This document shows, one piece after another, positions 25,097 to 34,191 of a stretch of DNA of 64,000 nt. Below the pieces are notes generated by a model. That model was not told the DNA's origin. It worked only from the letters and a program-made list of their open reading frames with translations, and did no database searches. A program made the position numbers and the translations under genes. Source of the stretch: Bacillota bacterium (GTDB lineage Bacteria > Bacillota > Clostridia > Lachnospirales > Anaerotignaceae); the NCBI GenBank assembly GCA_019422105.1, contig JAHZDZ010000005.1, forward strand, positions 27,007-91,006. The letters are read 5' to 3'. How positions within the stretch are numbered: the stretch's first letter is position 1; each line of letters starts with the position of its first letter.

Positions 25097-25888
25097 ATAT
25101 CTCACCTCTTTTGCTCTTAATTTATGTAACTATTCATAAACTAATCATGCTTATTCTAAGCATAATCAGATTAGCCTATACATTGTTAATGAAATAACAT
25201 TAAGCAAATTGCCCTATCGGGCATATTATATGTAAAAATCATAGCCTTATTTTACACTTATTGTGAGACTTAGAAATTTTGTCGAATCTTCTTATACAAA
25301 AAATAAAATTTTAGAAAAATAAAATTATGCGAATTGGAATCACACTCAAATATTAAAGGTTTTATTTCATTTTGTCAAGGAACTAAATTGTCTACGAATT
25401 AACGATATTTTTTTTGAATTGTTTTTAATCTCCCTCCGCACCCCCAAGTTTATGTGTTTTTTAAGGAACAAAAAAGAGATTTATTTATGATTATTGTACC
25501 AATTCCAAAAAAATCAAGGCTAATTTCATGTTAATTTATTACTTATCTTTAACCATATTTCAAAATAAGGTATTCTTTTCCCTGATTCTCCCATTTTTTC
25601 TACCCACACTTCATAAAAATTCTTTCAGTTTACACAAATAAAAGTATACAAAATGTACTTTTATAGATACATAACCACTTATTTTTCCCCATTTTTATAT
25701 GTATAATTACCAAAAATCAAATTTCTTGTATTCTGAATCCATTAAAATCCCCCATACAAATGTTACCCTTTTACAAAAAAATCTTCGTTCCGAAAGAAAA
25801 GGAGTCATTTTTGTATACTTTATACAAAAACAGTGCAGGTGAAAACCCGCACTGACAATAAGGCCTCCAAAGGCATATATGACTGATT
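25097..25888. other. 790-base gene-free spacer upstream of the V-ATPase operon
   Basis: An interrupted inverted repeat at 25141-25174 (CTAATC and ATGCTTA, matched by TAAGCAT and GATTAG) lies just before the first gene and could be an operator or leader hairpin. GCCC/GGGC at about 25210-25222 is a short hairpin. The rest is AT-rich. No credible gene is present; the 61-codon minus frame at 25707 overlaps the xylB terminator. Confidence 0.5.
25826..25854 (-). terminator. Terminator of xylB
   Basis: On the minus strand CAGTGC-GGGT / ACCT-GCACTG hairpin followed by TTTTTG, 35 bases after the xylB stop codon. Confidence 0.8.
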
Positions 25889-27367
25889 TCATCCCTGATT
25901 TAGCATACGAAACGTATCCCTTAAATCACAGTACAGTTTTTTGAATATCGGATATTTTTCATTGTATAGACATACCGTTTCCCTGTCAGGCTCAACAACG
26001 TCCACTACCTGTATAAAAGCCCTGCATGCTTCCTCCACGCTGGAAAATACACCATCTCCCACACTTGCGAGAATCGCAGCTCCAAAAGCCGGCCCCTCCT
26101 CGCTGTTGATGGTTTCCACCGCACAGTCAAATATATTGGCTACAATTTTACGCCACAGAGGGCTTTTTGCGCCTCCGCCATTTATGCGCACTCTGCCGAC
26201 CTCAATGCCAAGTCCCCGCACAACCTCAAGGGTATCCCTAAGTCCAAACGCAACTCCCTCCAGCACGGCCTGTGTCATCTCGGCTCTTGTAGTAACAGCT
26301 GACATGCCCACAAAGGCGCCTCTGGCATAAGGATCATTGTGGGGAGTCCTCTCCCCTGTCAGATAGGGTAGGAAATAAACCTTGTTTTTCCCCAAATCCT
26401 TAATTTCTCTTTGCTCTTCATTGTAGTCTCTTGTCTGCAAAATGTTTTCTGTCCACCATTTGTTGGAGCCTGCCGCTGAAAGCATCACCCCCATTAAGTG
26501 ATATTTACCGTTGGCGTGACAAAAGGAATGAAGAACGTTTCCGCCGTAATCAGCTTTATAGGTATCGCTTGCAATAAATACTACCCCGGAGGTTCCAAGG
26601 GCAACGGAGCACATATTGTTTTCCACCGTACCGCTTCCCACAGCGCCGACTGCCTGGTCGCCGCCGCCAATCACAATCTTTGTGTCCTCCGAAAGTCCCA
26701 GATACTTTGCAGCTTCCTTCCTTATAATACCAATTACGTCAAAACTGTTAAAAAGTTTCGCCATCTGGCTTTCTTTTATGCCGATAAAATCCAGCATTTC
26801 TTTGGACCATACCCTGTGCTCTGTATCAAGCAGCAGCATCCCTGCCGCATCGGAATAGTCTGTTGCATGCACCCCTGACAGCATATAGGCCATGTAATCC
26901 TTTGGGAGCATTATTTTTTTAATTTTGGCAAACAACTCAGGCTCGTTTTCCTTCACCCAGAGCAGCTTCGGTGCAGTGAAGCCTGTAAGAGCAATATTGC
27001 CGGTATTACTTATGACGAATGTACTGTCCCCACCGTTAATCTCATCACACTGCTTCTGTGTCCTTTGGTCGTTCCATAAGATAGCCGGACGCAATACAGT
27101 ATCGTTCTCGTCCAGAATTACAAGACCATGCATTTGTCCGCTGAATGAAACAGCTTTAATACAGCTGCTGTCACAGGAGGAAGCAATCTCTTTTAAGCCC
27201 TCACAGACTCCCTTCCACCAGTCCGCCGGATTTTGTTCACTCCAGCCCTCCTCATTCATATATAAAGGGTATTCCTTTGAGACAATCTTAACTGTTTTAC
27301 CCTTCTCATCCATCAAAAGCAGCTTAACTGCGCTTGTCCCCAAATCCACACCTATGTAATATCTCAT
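25889..27367 (-). CDS. xylB: Xylulokinase (FGGY family)
   Basis: This 492-residue FGGY kinase phosphorylates D-xylulose to xylulose 5-phosphate. Phosphate 1 loop YIGVDLGTSAVKLLL is at the start. The XylB features are FSGQMHGLV, ILWNDQRT (catalytic Asp) and GGDQAVGAVGSG. The C-terminal FGGY-type RINGGGAKSPLWRKI is present. No xylose isomerase is nearby. The gene is divergent from a ROK regulator of XylR type, so xylose or a related pentose probably induces it. Confidence 0.93.
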   Translation of the reverse strand: MRYYIGVDLGTSAVKLLLMDEKGKTVKIVSKEYPLYMNEEGWSEQNPADWWKGVCEGLKEIASSCDSSCIKAVSFSGQMHGLVILDENDTVLRPAILWNDQRTQKQCDEINGGDSTFVISNTGNIALTGFTAPKLLWVKENEPELFAKIKKIMLPKDYMAYMLSGVHATDYSDAAGMLLLDTEHRVWSKEMLDFIGIKESQMAKLFNSFDVIGIIRKEAAKYLGLSEDTKIVIGGGDQAVGAVGSGTVENNMCSVALGTSGVVFIASDTYKADYGGNVLHSFCHANGKYHLMGVMLSAAGSNKWWTENILQTRDYNEEQREIKDLGKNKVYFLPYLTGERTPHNDPYARGAFVGMSAVTTRAEMTQAVLEGVAFGLRDTLEVVRGLGIEVGRVRINGGGAKSPLWRKIVANIFDCAVETINSEEGPAFGAAILASVGDGVFSSVEEACRAFIQVVDVVEPDRETVCLYNEKYPIFKKLYCDLRDTFRMLNQG

Positions 27368-27418
27368 CTGTCATCACTCCTATATCTTTATGTGACACTG
27401 TTAAGAAAAACGAAGTCA

Positions 27419-27448
27419 GCCGATTGCTCTCTTCTCTTTACAATCGGC
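27419..27448. promoter_or_regulatory. Inverted repeat in the xylB-ROK intergenic region
   Basis: GCCGATTG / CAATCGGC with a 14-base loop, about 55 bases upstream of the xylB start. Position suggests an operator or leader hairpin for xylB. Confidence 0.5.
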
Positions 27449-27593
27449 GAAACATACCACCTTGCGGTTTGTTTCCATTATAACAAATTATAGTTAAAAT
27501 GAGAATGACAGATTGAAAGTATACATTATGCACAAGTAAATTCCTGCTGATATAAAATTGAAACTGAACTTTTGCAAAAATGCATGAAGCCTA

Positions 27594-27622
27594 TTGTAGT
27601 ATTGAAATTACGCCTATATAAT
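27594..27622 (+). promoter_or_regulatory. Promoter of the ROK regulator gene
   Basis: TTGTAG (27594-27599) and TATAAT (27617-27622) with a 17-base spacer, 50 bases before the first codons of the ROK reading frame. Confidence 0.65.
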
Positions 27623-27718
27623 AAAGATAAGGGTGTTGAGTAAAGGCATTCACTTTGTAAAGGATGTGGTACTATCAAAATCGGAAGCAAGGAACTTATC
27701 AGGGATATCAACAATAAA

Positions 27719-28831
27719 TTGGTTTTGGAAGCGATCATAGAAAAGGCCCCCATATCAAGGGCAGATTTGTCTAAGGATTTGGGATTGACAAAAGCAACTA
27801 TTTCATCCATTGTCCAAGAACTGATTGAAAAAAATTTTGTGATTGAAATTGGAAGCGCAGATACTGTTATAGGCCGTAAGCCAACCATGCTGACTTTAAA
27901 TAAGGATGCCGGTTACTCCGTCTGCATTGACCTTTCCGTAAACCATACAGATTTTATGATAACAGACCTTCTTGGAGGTTGTATCTGGCAAAAACATGTA
28001 ACCTATGCCAATATTGATGCTATTCATGTTATAGATATGCTGTGCTCTTTGCTGGACACTTTTTTGCAGACCAGAGAATCCAAAACAACTTATGACATTA
28101 TAGGCATTACCATTGCTATCCACGGTGTCGTCAATGAAAATAAAATTGTTTTCACCCCCTATTATGACTTACATCAGTATGATTTTGTTCATATCCTTTC
28201 CAAAAAATATAAAACAGACGTTTTTCTCTATAATGAGGCTAACCTTTCAGTTCTGGGAGAAAACACCTTTTCCAACTATGTGGAAAATATTGCGGTCATC
28301 GGCATTCATTCCGGTATCGGCTTAGGTATGGTATTAAACGGACAGCTTTACAGCGGCTTTAACGGTTATGCAGGAGAATTTGGCCATACCATCATTGAAC
28401 TGGACGGAAGACCCTGCCCCTGCGGCAACTGCGGCTGTCTGGAGCAATACGGCTCCCAGAGGGCGCTTCTATCGGACCTTGCTGAAAAAAAGGGCCTGGA
28501 GACAGTGTGTTTTGAACAGTTTGCGGAATGGTACCGCAAAAAGGATGAGGATGCCATTGCCATTGCAAAACAATTTGTTAAATTTATTGCTGCCGGTATC
28601 AATAATCTTTTGAATCTGTATAACCCTGAAATTATTATATTAAATTCAGAATTTACAAAGGCATTCCCCGCGCTGCTGGATGAAATAAAGGAGCAGCTTC
28701 ACTCCAAAACACATTTTTCAAAAACAATACTATTATCAAAAATGAATGACGAAGCAGTTCTATACGGCGCGGCCTTCATCAATATTGTTCACTTTCTCGG
28801 CATTGAAAAATTTAATCCAAAGCAACTGTAA
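27719..28831 (+). CDS. ROK-family transcriptional regulator (XylR type); start uncertain
   Basis: From the TTG at 27719 the protein has 370 residues. A winged helix-turn-helix (PISRADLSKDLGLTKATISS) is followed by a ROK sugar-kinase-like domain. The zinc motif is CPCGNCGCLEQYGS, and GYAGEFGH is the ROK signature. The same frame continues upstream as KIGSKELIRDINNK, which matches the usual ROK start (N/SxxLIRxINxxLVL), but it contains no ATG, GTG or TTG before the stop at 27641. Translation may begin at ATC 27674, ten bases after AGG of AAAGG, or the ATG at 27664 may be out of frame through a one-base error. Probably represses xylB. Confidence 0.9.
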   Translation: MVLEAIIEKAPISRADLSKDLGLTKATISSIVQELIEKNFVIEIGSADTVIGRKPTMLTLNKDAGYSVCIDLSVNHTDFMITDLLGGCIWQKHVTYANIDAIHVIDMLCSLLDTFLQTRESKTTYDIIGITIAIHGVVNENKIVFTPYYDLHQYDFVHILSKKYKTDVFLYNEANLSVLGENTFSNYVENIAVIGIHSGIGLGMVLNGQLYSGFNGYAGEFGHTIIELDGRPCPCGNCGCLEQYGSQRALLSDLAEKKGLETVCFEQFAEWYRKKDEDAIAIAKQFVKFIAAGINNLLNLYNPEIIILNSEFTKAFPALLDEIKEQLHSKTHFSKTILLSKMNDEAVLYGAAFINIVHFLGIEKFNPKQL

Positions 28832-28853
28832 AAAGCCCCCCAGGGGGCTTTTT
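28829..28853 (+). terminator. Terminator of the ROK regulator gene
   Basis: AAAAAGCCCCC / GGGGGCTTTTT perfect hairpin that starts at the stop codon. Confidence 0.9.
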
Positions 28854-29223
28854 AGCTGTCACAAAAGTTCCTTGGGAGCTTTTGTGAGTCCTTACATGGG
28901 TATAAAGTCTTGTTTCTTCGCACAAGGTTTGACAGAAGCCATAGTCAGCACATTGCCTTGCAAGGCTCGCTTCACTCGACGCGGCATCTTCCTCTCTGTT
29001 TCTTGCAGCACTTTATTTTATAAGGAAAACAGAGTTTCCGAATAAAGTTTATGCCCCGCTTTTTTCAAAAGACAGCGGGGAAAATGCCCTGCCTGCCAAA
29101 GAAAGCTTTTCCAAAGGAAAGGTATTGACACTTGCCGGTGATTTGAGCAGCGCCCAAGTTTAAAATCATTTACAAACCCTTTTTACGCAACTCCATTTTT
29201 ATAAGCTGGAGAAACAGCCTCCT
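28854..29223. repeat. Gene-free spacer with a dispersed repeat (inverted copy at 49.5-49.7 kb)
   Basis: After a CACAAAAG / CTTTTGTG hairpin, the sequence carries blocks TGTTTCTTCGCACAAGG, TTTGAC and TTGCAAGGCTCGCTT. These recur in the opposite orientation at 49610-49680 with the same order and spacing over about 130 bases. A second hairpin CCCCGC / GCGGGG lies at about 29052. No coding potential. Confidence 0.65.
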
Positions 29224-29859
29224 CTACAAAAGCTCCTGAAAACTCATGATATACCTGTCTACAACCAGCTTCATTTTTTCCTTATCCCTTTTTCCGGATT
29301 CATCATAAACACCTACTACCGTATATCCGGCCCTCTTGGCTGTTTCAGCCGCATGCAGCGCGTCCTCAAACACAGCAGTATCCCCTGTACTCCCCCCCAG
29401 ACGGTTGGAAGCGATATGGAATACCTCATCCTTATCCTTCCCCACTCCTGCCTGAGAGCAGGTCATAATAAACTCAAAATAGCGGACTAAATCAAGCCTT
29501 TTTAGCGCCTCGTAGACATAGGAATACTCCGAAGCTGTCAGCACGCACATTTTAGTCCCCTTTTCCTTTTCCTTATCCAGGTACTCCCTCACATAGGGCT
29601 TCATAGGAATATCAAGCCTGTATCTGCCCTCTATCATTTCATTAAATCCCGTAATCACCTCCTCCGGGCTGAGAGGCACGCCAAGATCATAGGAGAAGTA
29701 TTCTGCGGATGCTTTCAGCGACAACCTTTTTGTTATCTCATGTATATTATCCGGCGGCGTTATATCATATTTTTTCAAAAACTGGATATCCAGATTTTTC
29801 CATGCAGGCATAGAATCCAAAAGAGTGCCGTCCAAATCAAATATCTTATACTTTTTCAT
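29224..29859 (-). CDS. HAD-family hydrolase, possible thiamine phosphate phosphatase
   Basis: This 211-residue protein has the HAD motif I FDLDGTLLDSM, a helical cap, motif II TAS, motif III lysine in the GVGKDKDEVF region and motif IV EDALHAAETAKRAG. It overlaps thiE by four bases, so it is translationally coupled to a thiamine gene. In this setting it may dephosphorylate thiamine monophosphate or a pathway intermediate; that role is inference, and HAD enzymes are promiscuous. Confidence 0.88.
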   Translation of the reverse strand: MKKYKIFDLDGTLLDSMPAWKNLDIQFLKKYDITPPDNIHEITKRLSLKASAEYFSYDLGVPLSPEEVITGFNEMIEGRYRLDIPMKPYVREYLDKEKEKGTKMCVLTASEYSYVYEALKRLDLVRYFEFIMTCSQAGVGKDKDEVFHIASNRLGGSTGDTAVFEDALHAAETAKRAGYTVVGVYDESGKRDKEKMKLVVDRYIMSFQELL

Positions 29860-30494
29860 CTCACCAGCTCCCTCAGCTTTTCCGCCATTTTTCTGGCTGC
29901 TGCTTCAATATCATCCCTGGCAAATAGTGCTGATACAACTGCCACGCCGTCAATACCACTGCCGGAAAGCCCGTCTACATTGTCGTGGGTGATGCCGCCT
30001 ATTGCCACAACGGGGATAGTTACAGAGGACGTGATATTTTTCAGCTCCTCAACAGTTACACTTTTTGCGTCCAGCTTTGTGGAGGTGGAAAAAACAGCGC
30101 CTACACCTAAATAATCAGCGCCATAGGCCTCCGCTCTTTTTGCCTGCTCCAGCGTTCTTGCGGATACGCCCATTATTTTGTCCTCCCCTATGAGCTTTCT
30201 CACATCACAGGCGTCCATATCACTCTGACCGATATGGATACCGTCCGCGCCGCTTTCCAGGCAGACCTTTACATTGTCGTCAATGACAAAGGGCACATGG
30301 TATCGATCCGTCACCCGCTTCACCTCTTTGGCTAACGAAATGTACTCCTCTTCTGCTATGTTTTTTTCCCGAAGCTGTACGAAGGTAGCGCCGCCCAAAA
30401 TAGCCTCCTCCACTGCCTGTGGAAGTGTCTTGCCCTTTAGCCAGCTGCGATCTGTTACTGCATATAAAAACATGGATTTCCTATCTGCTTTCAA
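29856..30494 (-). CDS. thiE: Thiamine-phosphate synthase ThiE
   Basis: This 212-residue TIM-barrel enzyme joins HMP-PP and thiazole phosphate to make thiamine monophosphate. Signatures are FVQLREKNI, ADGIHIGQSDMD and YLGVGAVFSTSTK. A TTG at 30494 with AGGAGG upstream is used; the ATG at 30473 (MFLYAVTD) is an alternative. It overlaps thiM by 14 bases. Confidence 0.95.
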   Translation of the reverse strand: MKADRKSMFLYAVTDRSWLKGKTLPQAVEEAILGGATFVQLREKNIAEEEYISLAKEVKRVTDRYHVPFVIDDNVKVCLESGADGIHIGQSDMDACDVRKLIGEDKIMGVSARTLEQAKRAEAYGADYLGVGAVFSTSTKLDAKSVTVEELKNITSSVTIPVVAIGGITHDNVDGLSGSGIDGVAVVSALFARDDIEAAARKMAEKLRELVR

Positions 30495-31317
30495 TTTTTA
30501 TTCCTCCTGCCAGTGTTATTCCGTTCATATTGCTCATAGCGTCTATCAAAAACATACGGTAGGAAGCGGTGCCTCCCTCATACCGTTTCATCTTTTCATA
30601 GGCAATTTCACCGCTGAGGCCAAAGGCAGCTACTGCGGCGGCGCAGCTATCCAAAAGACAAGATTTGTTCGCCGCACAGATTGTCCCGACAGCGCTTGAG
30701 AGCATACAGCCTGTCCCCGTCACCCTGCTCATCATTTCATGTCCGTTATGAACAATATATACCTTATCCTGATTCCCCACAACATCTATTTTACCGCTGA
30801 CAATGACAACAGCGCCTGTTTTTTTGCTGAGATGCTGAGCCATTTCTATGGTTTTTTCCATGTTTTCTTCCGTTATACTGTCCTCCTCTGAGGCATCCAC
30901 GCCTCTTGTTCCCCCGCCGCGATGATCAAGATACCTGATTTCAGAGCTGTTGCCCCGAATTACGTCAAATTGAATTTCGTCCAACAGCTTTTGGGCAATT
31001 TTACCCCGCAGTCTGGAAGAACCCGCCCCTACTGGGTCAAGTACAGTTACATGCTTCAGGGCATTTGCTCTTTTTCCGGCCAATACCATAGCCTCCAAAA
31101 GCTTATCATCCGCTGTTCCCATATTAATGACAAGAGCATCACATGATGCCGTTATCTCCTCTACCTCCAAAGCATTATTTGCCATGGTGGGGTGTCCGTA
31201 AAGGGCAAGCACTATGTTGGCGCAGTCATTAGCAGTTACAATATTCGCAAAATTATGGATATAAGGCTGCCTGCTTTTTACGTTATCAAATATTTGTTCC
31301 AGTTCTATATCATCCAT
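30481..31317 (-). CDS. thiM: Hydroxyethylthiazole kinase ThiM
   Basis: The ATG at 31317 overlaps the thiW stop (TGATG) and gives 278 residues. The enzyme phosphorylates salvaged hydroxyethylthiazole. Features: NFANIVTANDCANIVLALYG, PVGAGSSRLR, IRGNSSEI, and the ribokinase-like active site SRVTGTGCMLSS, where the cysteine-bearing GTGCML motif is diagnostic. It works with ThiE next door. The longer upstream frame overlaps thiW and is not used. Confidence 0.95.
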   Translation of the reverse strand: MDDIELEQIFDNVKSRQPYIHNFANIVTANDCANIVLALYGHPTMANNALEVEEITASCDALVINMGTADDKLLEAMVLAGKRANALKHVTVLDPVGAGSSRLRGKIAQKLLDEIQFDVIRGNSSEIRYLDHRGGGTRGVDASEEDSITEENMEKTIEMAQHLSKKTGAVVIVSGKIDVVGNQDKVYIVHNGHEMMSRVTGTGCMLSSAVGTICAANKSCLLDSCAAAVAAFGLSGEIAYEKMKRYEGGTASYRMFLIDAMSNMNGITLAGGIKIESR

Positions 31318-31814
31318 CAGATGCTGACACTCCTTTGCAGTTTTTCCAGGGTATGGTTTCTTGACATGGCTTTTAAGAAGATATAGGCGCAGAACGCTCC
31401 CACTGTTGTGCTGACAAGATAGATTGGGATATAGGTAAACAGCGCTACGTCCCCGTTGCCGTACACAAAAGCGGATATCGGATAGGAACACACGGCGCCG
31501 ATTATTCCCGTTCCAAAAATCTCACCCCCAACAGCCCCTATGAGCTTCTGACTCCTCTGATACAGAAGGCCTGAGAGAAAAGCACCGATACAGCCACCTG
31601 TTATTGACATAAGATCCACGCCCATCAATAATATTTTCAAAAATGTCAGCAGGGCGGCGCATAACAGACCATACCAGGGGCCCAGAAAAACAGCCGCAAT
31701 GACATTTATAAAATGCTGCATGGGTGCACACACGCCCGGTATGCGCAAAAAAGGCGTCAGTACAAATCCCAATGCTGCCAAAAGCCCTGTCAAAACTAAT
31801 TTCCTTGTTTTCAT
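31317..31814 (-). CDS. thiW: ThiW, S component of a thiamine-precursor ECF transporter
   Basis: This 165-residue membrane protein has five or six hydrophobic segments, and the sequence PMQHFINVIAAVFLGPWYGLL is typical of ThiW. ThiW brings in the thiazole precursor for ThiM, using the shared ECF A/T module that is not in this window. It sits between the thiamine-binding protein (stop TGA directly joined to its ATG) and thiM. Confidence 0.9.
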   Translation of the reverse strand: MKTRKLVLTGLLAALGFVLTPFLRIPGVCAPMQHFINVIAAVFLGPWYGLLCAALLTFLKILLMGVDLMSITGGCIGAFLSGLLYQRSQKLIGAVGGEIFGTGIIGAVCSYPISAFVYGNGDVALFTYIPIYLVSTTVGAFCAYIFLKAMSRNHTLEKLQRSVSI

Positions 31815-32117
31815 TCAAACTCCCTGCTTTCTATATTTTGCCGTTTTTTCATCAATTGTCAATACTCCGTGAGATGGATTGTAATTTATTTTTACATATG
31901 CCTTCACGCTTTTGGCGCCGGCCCTGACCGCCTCCGTCTGGCAGAGCTTTATCACCTCCATAACCCTGTCATAATCCCCCTCTATCACAGTCTCAAAGGC
32001 TCCAACCTGATAATTCAGGCCGCTTTTTTCAATAAACCGAATCACACTGTCCACCACATGGAGCATTTTCCCTTCTTCTGTTTCCGGCAGTACCTGAATA
32101 GCAGCACTGGCATTCAT
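31815..32117 (-). CDS. MTH1187/YkoF-type thiamine-binding protein
   Basis: This 100-residue protein starts MNASAAIQVLPETEEGKMLH and has the compact ferredoxin-like fold pattern ending VKAYVKINYNPSHG. The family (thiamine-binding, formerly UPF0045) binds thiamine or its pyrimidine part in the cytoplasm. It is first in the operon, with AGGAGG before the ATG, directly after a TPP riboswitch. It may hand the ligand to the salvage enzymes; this is inference. Confidence 0.9.
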   Translation of the reverse strand: MNASAAIQVLPETEEGKMLHVVDSVIRFIEKSGLNYQVGAFETVIEGDYDRVMEVIKLCQTEAVRAGAKSVKAYVKINYNPSHGVLTIDEKTAKYRKQGV

Positions 32118-32157
32118 AAATCATTCCTCCTTTTCCATATAGCAGCAATACAAAAAA

Positions 32158-32185
32158 AGGATAAGCCAGATTTGGCCTATCCTTA
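32158..32185 (-). terminator. Riboswitch-controlled terminator of the thi operon
   Basis: AAGGATAGGCCAAA / TGGCTTATCCTT hairpin with a T run on the minus strand, between the TPP aptamer and the first gene. TPP binding is expected to favour it. Confidence 0.85.
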
Positions 32186-32205
32186 AAGATTCTACGCAAT
32201 TTGCT

Positions 32206-32286
32206 CCTTACGTTGGCATTATCCAAATCAAGTAAAAGGTCGGAATATTTTTATTCCCTCTCAGCCTGCACACACAAGCTCCCCTG
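32206..32286 (-). promoter_or_regulatory. TPP riboswitch aptamer
   Basis: On the minus strand the aptamer runs AGGGGAGC, then GCTGAGAGGGA, ACTTGATTTGGATAATGCC and AACGTAAGGA, the conserved order of the thi-box. It lies upstream of the thiamine operon and is followed by an intrinsic terminator, so it should reduce transcription when thiamine pyrophosphate is plentiful. Confidence 0.95.
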
Positions 32287-32430
32287 TATTGCTCCATTAT
32301 TTAGTTGTGTGATTCATATTACCACTGCTGTTGCAAAAAGTCAAACTGCACAGACATTATATTTCTTGTTTCGTAATCCATTTTTTGGCCAGCATATAAA
32401 ATACAGCCGTATGGGTTGCAAACCGCCCTT

Positions 32431-32760
32431 CTATCTTGTTTCAATCTCATAAGGCCAGCTTAGGATACCCCCAAAATCATAGACATTGCGGTATCCCATT
32501 TCTGTCAGAACTTTGCAGGCCTCTTTGCTTCTCAAACCGCTGCGGCAGTAAACCAGAAGCTTTTTATCCTTATCAGGCAGCATTTTTTTCGCCTTATCCA
32601 AAATTTCACTGTCAGGTATGTTTAAAGCACCTGGGATATGCTTTCCGTCAAATTCTTCCCTTGTTCTGACATCCAATAGAATCGTATTCTTATCCTCTGC
32701 CATCATTTTATGGGCTTTCTCAGGAGAAATACAGTTTACCTTTTCTTTTACCATTGTCAT
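32431..32760 (-). CDS. Rhodanese-like domain protein
   Basis: This 109-residue single-domain protein has the rhodanese active-site cysteine in VYCRSGLRS, and LLDVRTREEFDGKHIPGALNIP as the N-terminal signature. It may carry persulfide sulfur in the cytoplasm. It is adjacent to but not clearly part of the thi operon, whose promoter lies between them. The downstream 3' end has no obvious terminator. Confidence 0.92.
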   Translation of the reverse strand: MTMVKEKVNCISPEKAHKMMAEDKNTILLDVRTREEFDGKHIPGALNIPDSEILDKAKKMLPDKDKKLLVYCRSGLRSKEACKVLTEMGYRNVYDFGGILSWPYEIETR

Positions 32761-32874
32761 ATTTTCACTACCTTTTCATTTAAGATAGCTATAGCTTTTG
32801 TAACTTTAAGTAAAATAAAACAAAAAAAGCCTTCCAATTTTAAGCAGTATTTCATATCCTTTTTCGTTTTTTTA

Positions 32875-32903
32875 TTGAAAAAGCCCCCGATATACGGTAT
32901 ACT
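32875..32903 (+). promoter_or_regulatory. Promoter of the ECF S-component gene
   Basis: TTGAAA (32875-32880) and TATACT (32898-32903) with a 17-base spacer, 60 bases before the start codon. Confidence 0.75.
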
Positions 32904-32964
32904 GAAACGGTTAAAATTCGCATTGTATCTTAAATATTAAGAACGATAGCAGGAGGTTGAAGTT

Positions 32965-33618
32965 ATGAAAAACACATCTCAAAAAACATTGGATTTAGTT
33001 CAGCTGTCTTTGTTTGCCGCAATCATTATACTGATGGCATTCACACCGTTTCTGGGCTATATTCCGCTGGGCTTTACAAGAGCGACTATTATTCATGTTC
33101 CTGTGATTGTAGGCTGCATTCTTCTCGGGCCGAAAAAGGGTGCTGTACTTGGATTTATATTCGGTCTGACAAGCCTCTTCAACAATACCTTTAATCCAAC
33201 ACTTACCTCTTTTGTATTCTCACCCTTTTATTCAGTGGGAGAAATTCATGGTAACCTGTGGAGCTTGGTGATTTGTTTTGTTCCCCGCATACTGGTGGGT
33301 GTTATACCCTATTATGTATACCGGGCACTTAGTAGGGTCACGGCAAAAAATTTATCTCTGGCCGTTGCGGGCCTGGCCGGATCCCTTACAAATACCTTAT
33401 TGGTAATGAATCTGATTTTCTTTTGTTTTAAAGACGCCTATGCGGCCGCAAACAGTGTATCCGCAAACGCCCTGTATGCCTTTATCCTTACGATAATCGG
33501 CATGAACGGCATACCGGAGGCAATTGTCGCATCCATAATCACCGTTGCACTTTGCCGTGTTCTGTTAAAACTAAATGTCGGACAGCCTTCAAAAGCAAAA
33601 AGCGCTATTTTACAATAA
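32965..33618 (+). CDS. ECF transporter S component
   Basis: This 217-residue membrane protein has six hydrophobic segments and the S-component layout: PLGFTRATIIHVPVIVGCIL, then GPKKGAVLGFIFGLTSLFNN. This resembles the pantothenate-type group, but the substrate cannot be fixed from sequence. It needs a shared EcfAA'T module that is not here. An AGGAGGTTGAAG ribosome binding site precedes the ATG. Confidence 0.88.
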   Translation: MKNTSQKTLDLVQLSLFAAIIILMAFTPFLGYIPLGFTRATIIHVPVIVGCILLGPKKGAVLGFIFGLTSLFNNTFNPTLTSFVFSPFYSVGEIHGNLWSLVICFVPRILVGVIPYYVYRALSRVTAKNLSLAVAGLAGSLTNTLLVMNLIFFCFKDAYAAANSVSANALYAFILTIIGMNGIPEAIVASIITVALCRVLLKLNVGQPSKAKSAILQ

Positions 33619-33670
33619 CCGCTGACATATTACAATACATAAAACCAATTATCTGTGAATTTTAACAAGA

Positions 33671-33699
33671 CAGAATCGCATTTGCGGTTCTGTTTTTTT
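33671..33699 (+). terminator. Terminator of the ECF S-component gene
   Basis: CAGAATCGC / GCGGTTCTG hairpin followed by a seven-base T run. Confidence 0.85.
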
Positions 33700-33746
33700 G
33701 CAGAAACAAAAAAGAGCAGCCGGGACATCCCTTTGCTTCCCAAATA

Positions 33747-34085
33747 CTAAACATCCTCGTCATTCATTACCTTCTTCATGGTCCATAATGTTTCCTTCAT
33801 AATTTTTAACTGCCTGTCATTACAGCCCTTTAACGATTCCGTAATGGATCCAATGCCATTAACATCTTTGTCATCATAGATAATATCATTTATCGTGACG
33901 TCAAATATCTGTGCAGCCCTATACAAAGTCTGAAGACTTATTTTAGCATTGTTTGTCTCAATATGGCTCAGATGTGTTACTGTTATACCCAATTTCTCAG
34001 CTAGCTGTTCCTGTGTCAAATTATTCCTGTTTCTGTATTCTCTGATTCTTCTGCCCAATAATGCATAGTCGATTCCACAATTCAT
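33747..34085 (-). CDS. XRE-family regulator
   Basis: The ATG at 34085 has GGAGGTG upstream, giving 112 residues; a longer upstream frame overlaps the divergent promoter and is not used. The helix-turn-helix is GRRIREYRNRNNLTQEQLAE...THLSHIETN. The C-terminal tail has no recognised domain. Divergent from another XRE gene about 100 bases away, suggesting cross-regulation. Confidence 0.9.
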   Translation of the reverse strand: MNCGIDYALLGRRIREYRNRNNLTQEQLAEKLGITVTHLSHIETNNAKISLQTLYRAAQIFDVTINDIIYDDKDVNGIGSITESLKGCNDRQLKIMKETLWTMKKVMNDEDV

Positions 34086-34191
34086 AACATTAACACCTCC
34101 AACATATTTATTGTATGTTTTAATTATAGATGTTATAATAAGATAATAAATCCAATTTAGACTTATTAGTTCAATAGGTAAGGTGATAGTG

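Noticed and set aside
25707..25892. 61-codon minus-strand frame
   Set aside because: Overlaps the xylB terminator and the gene end.
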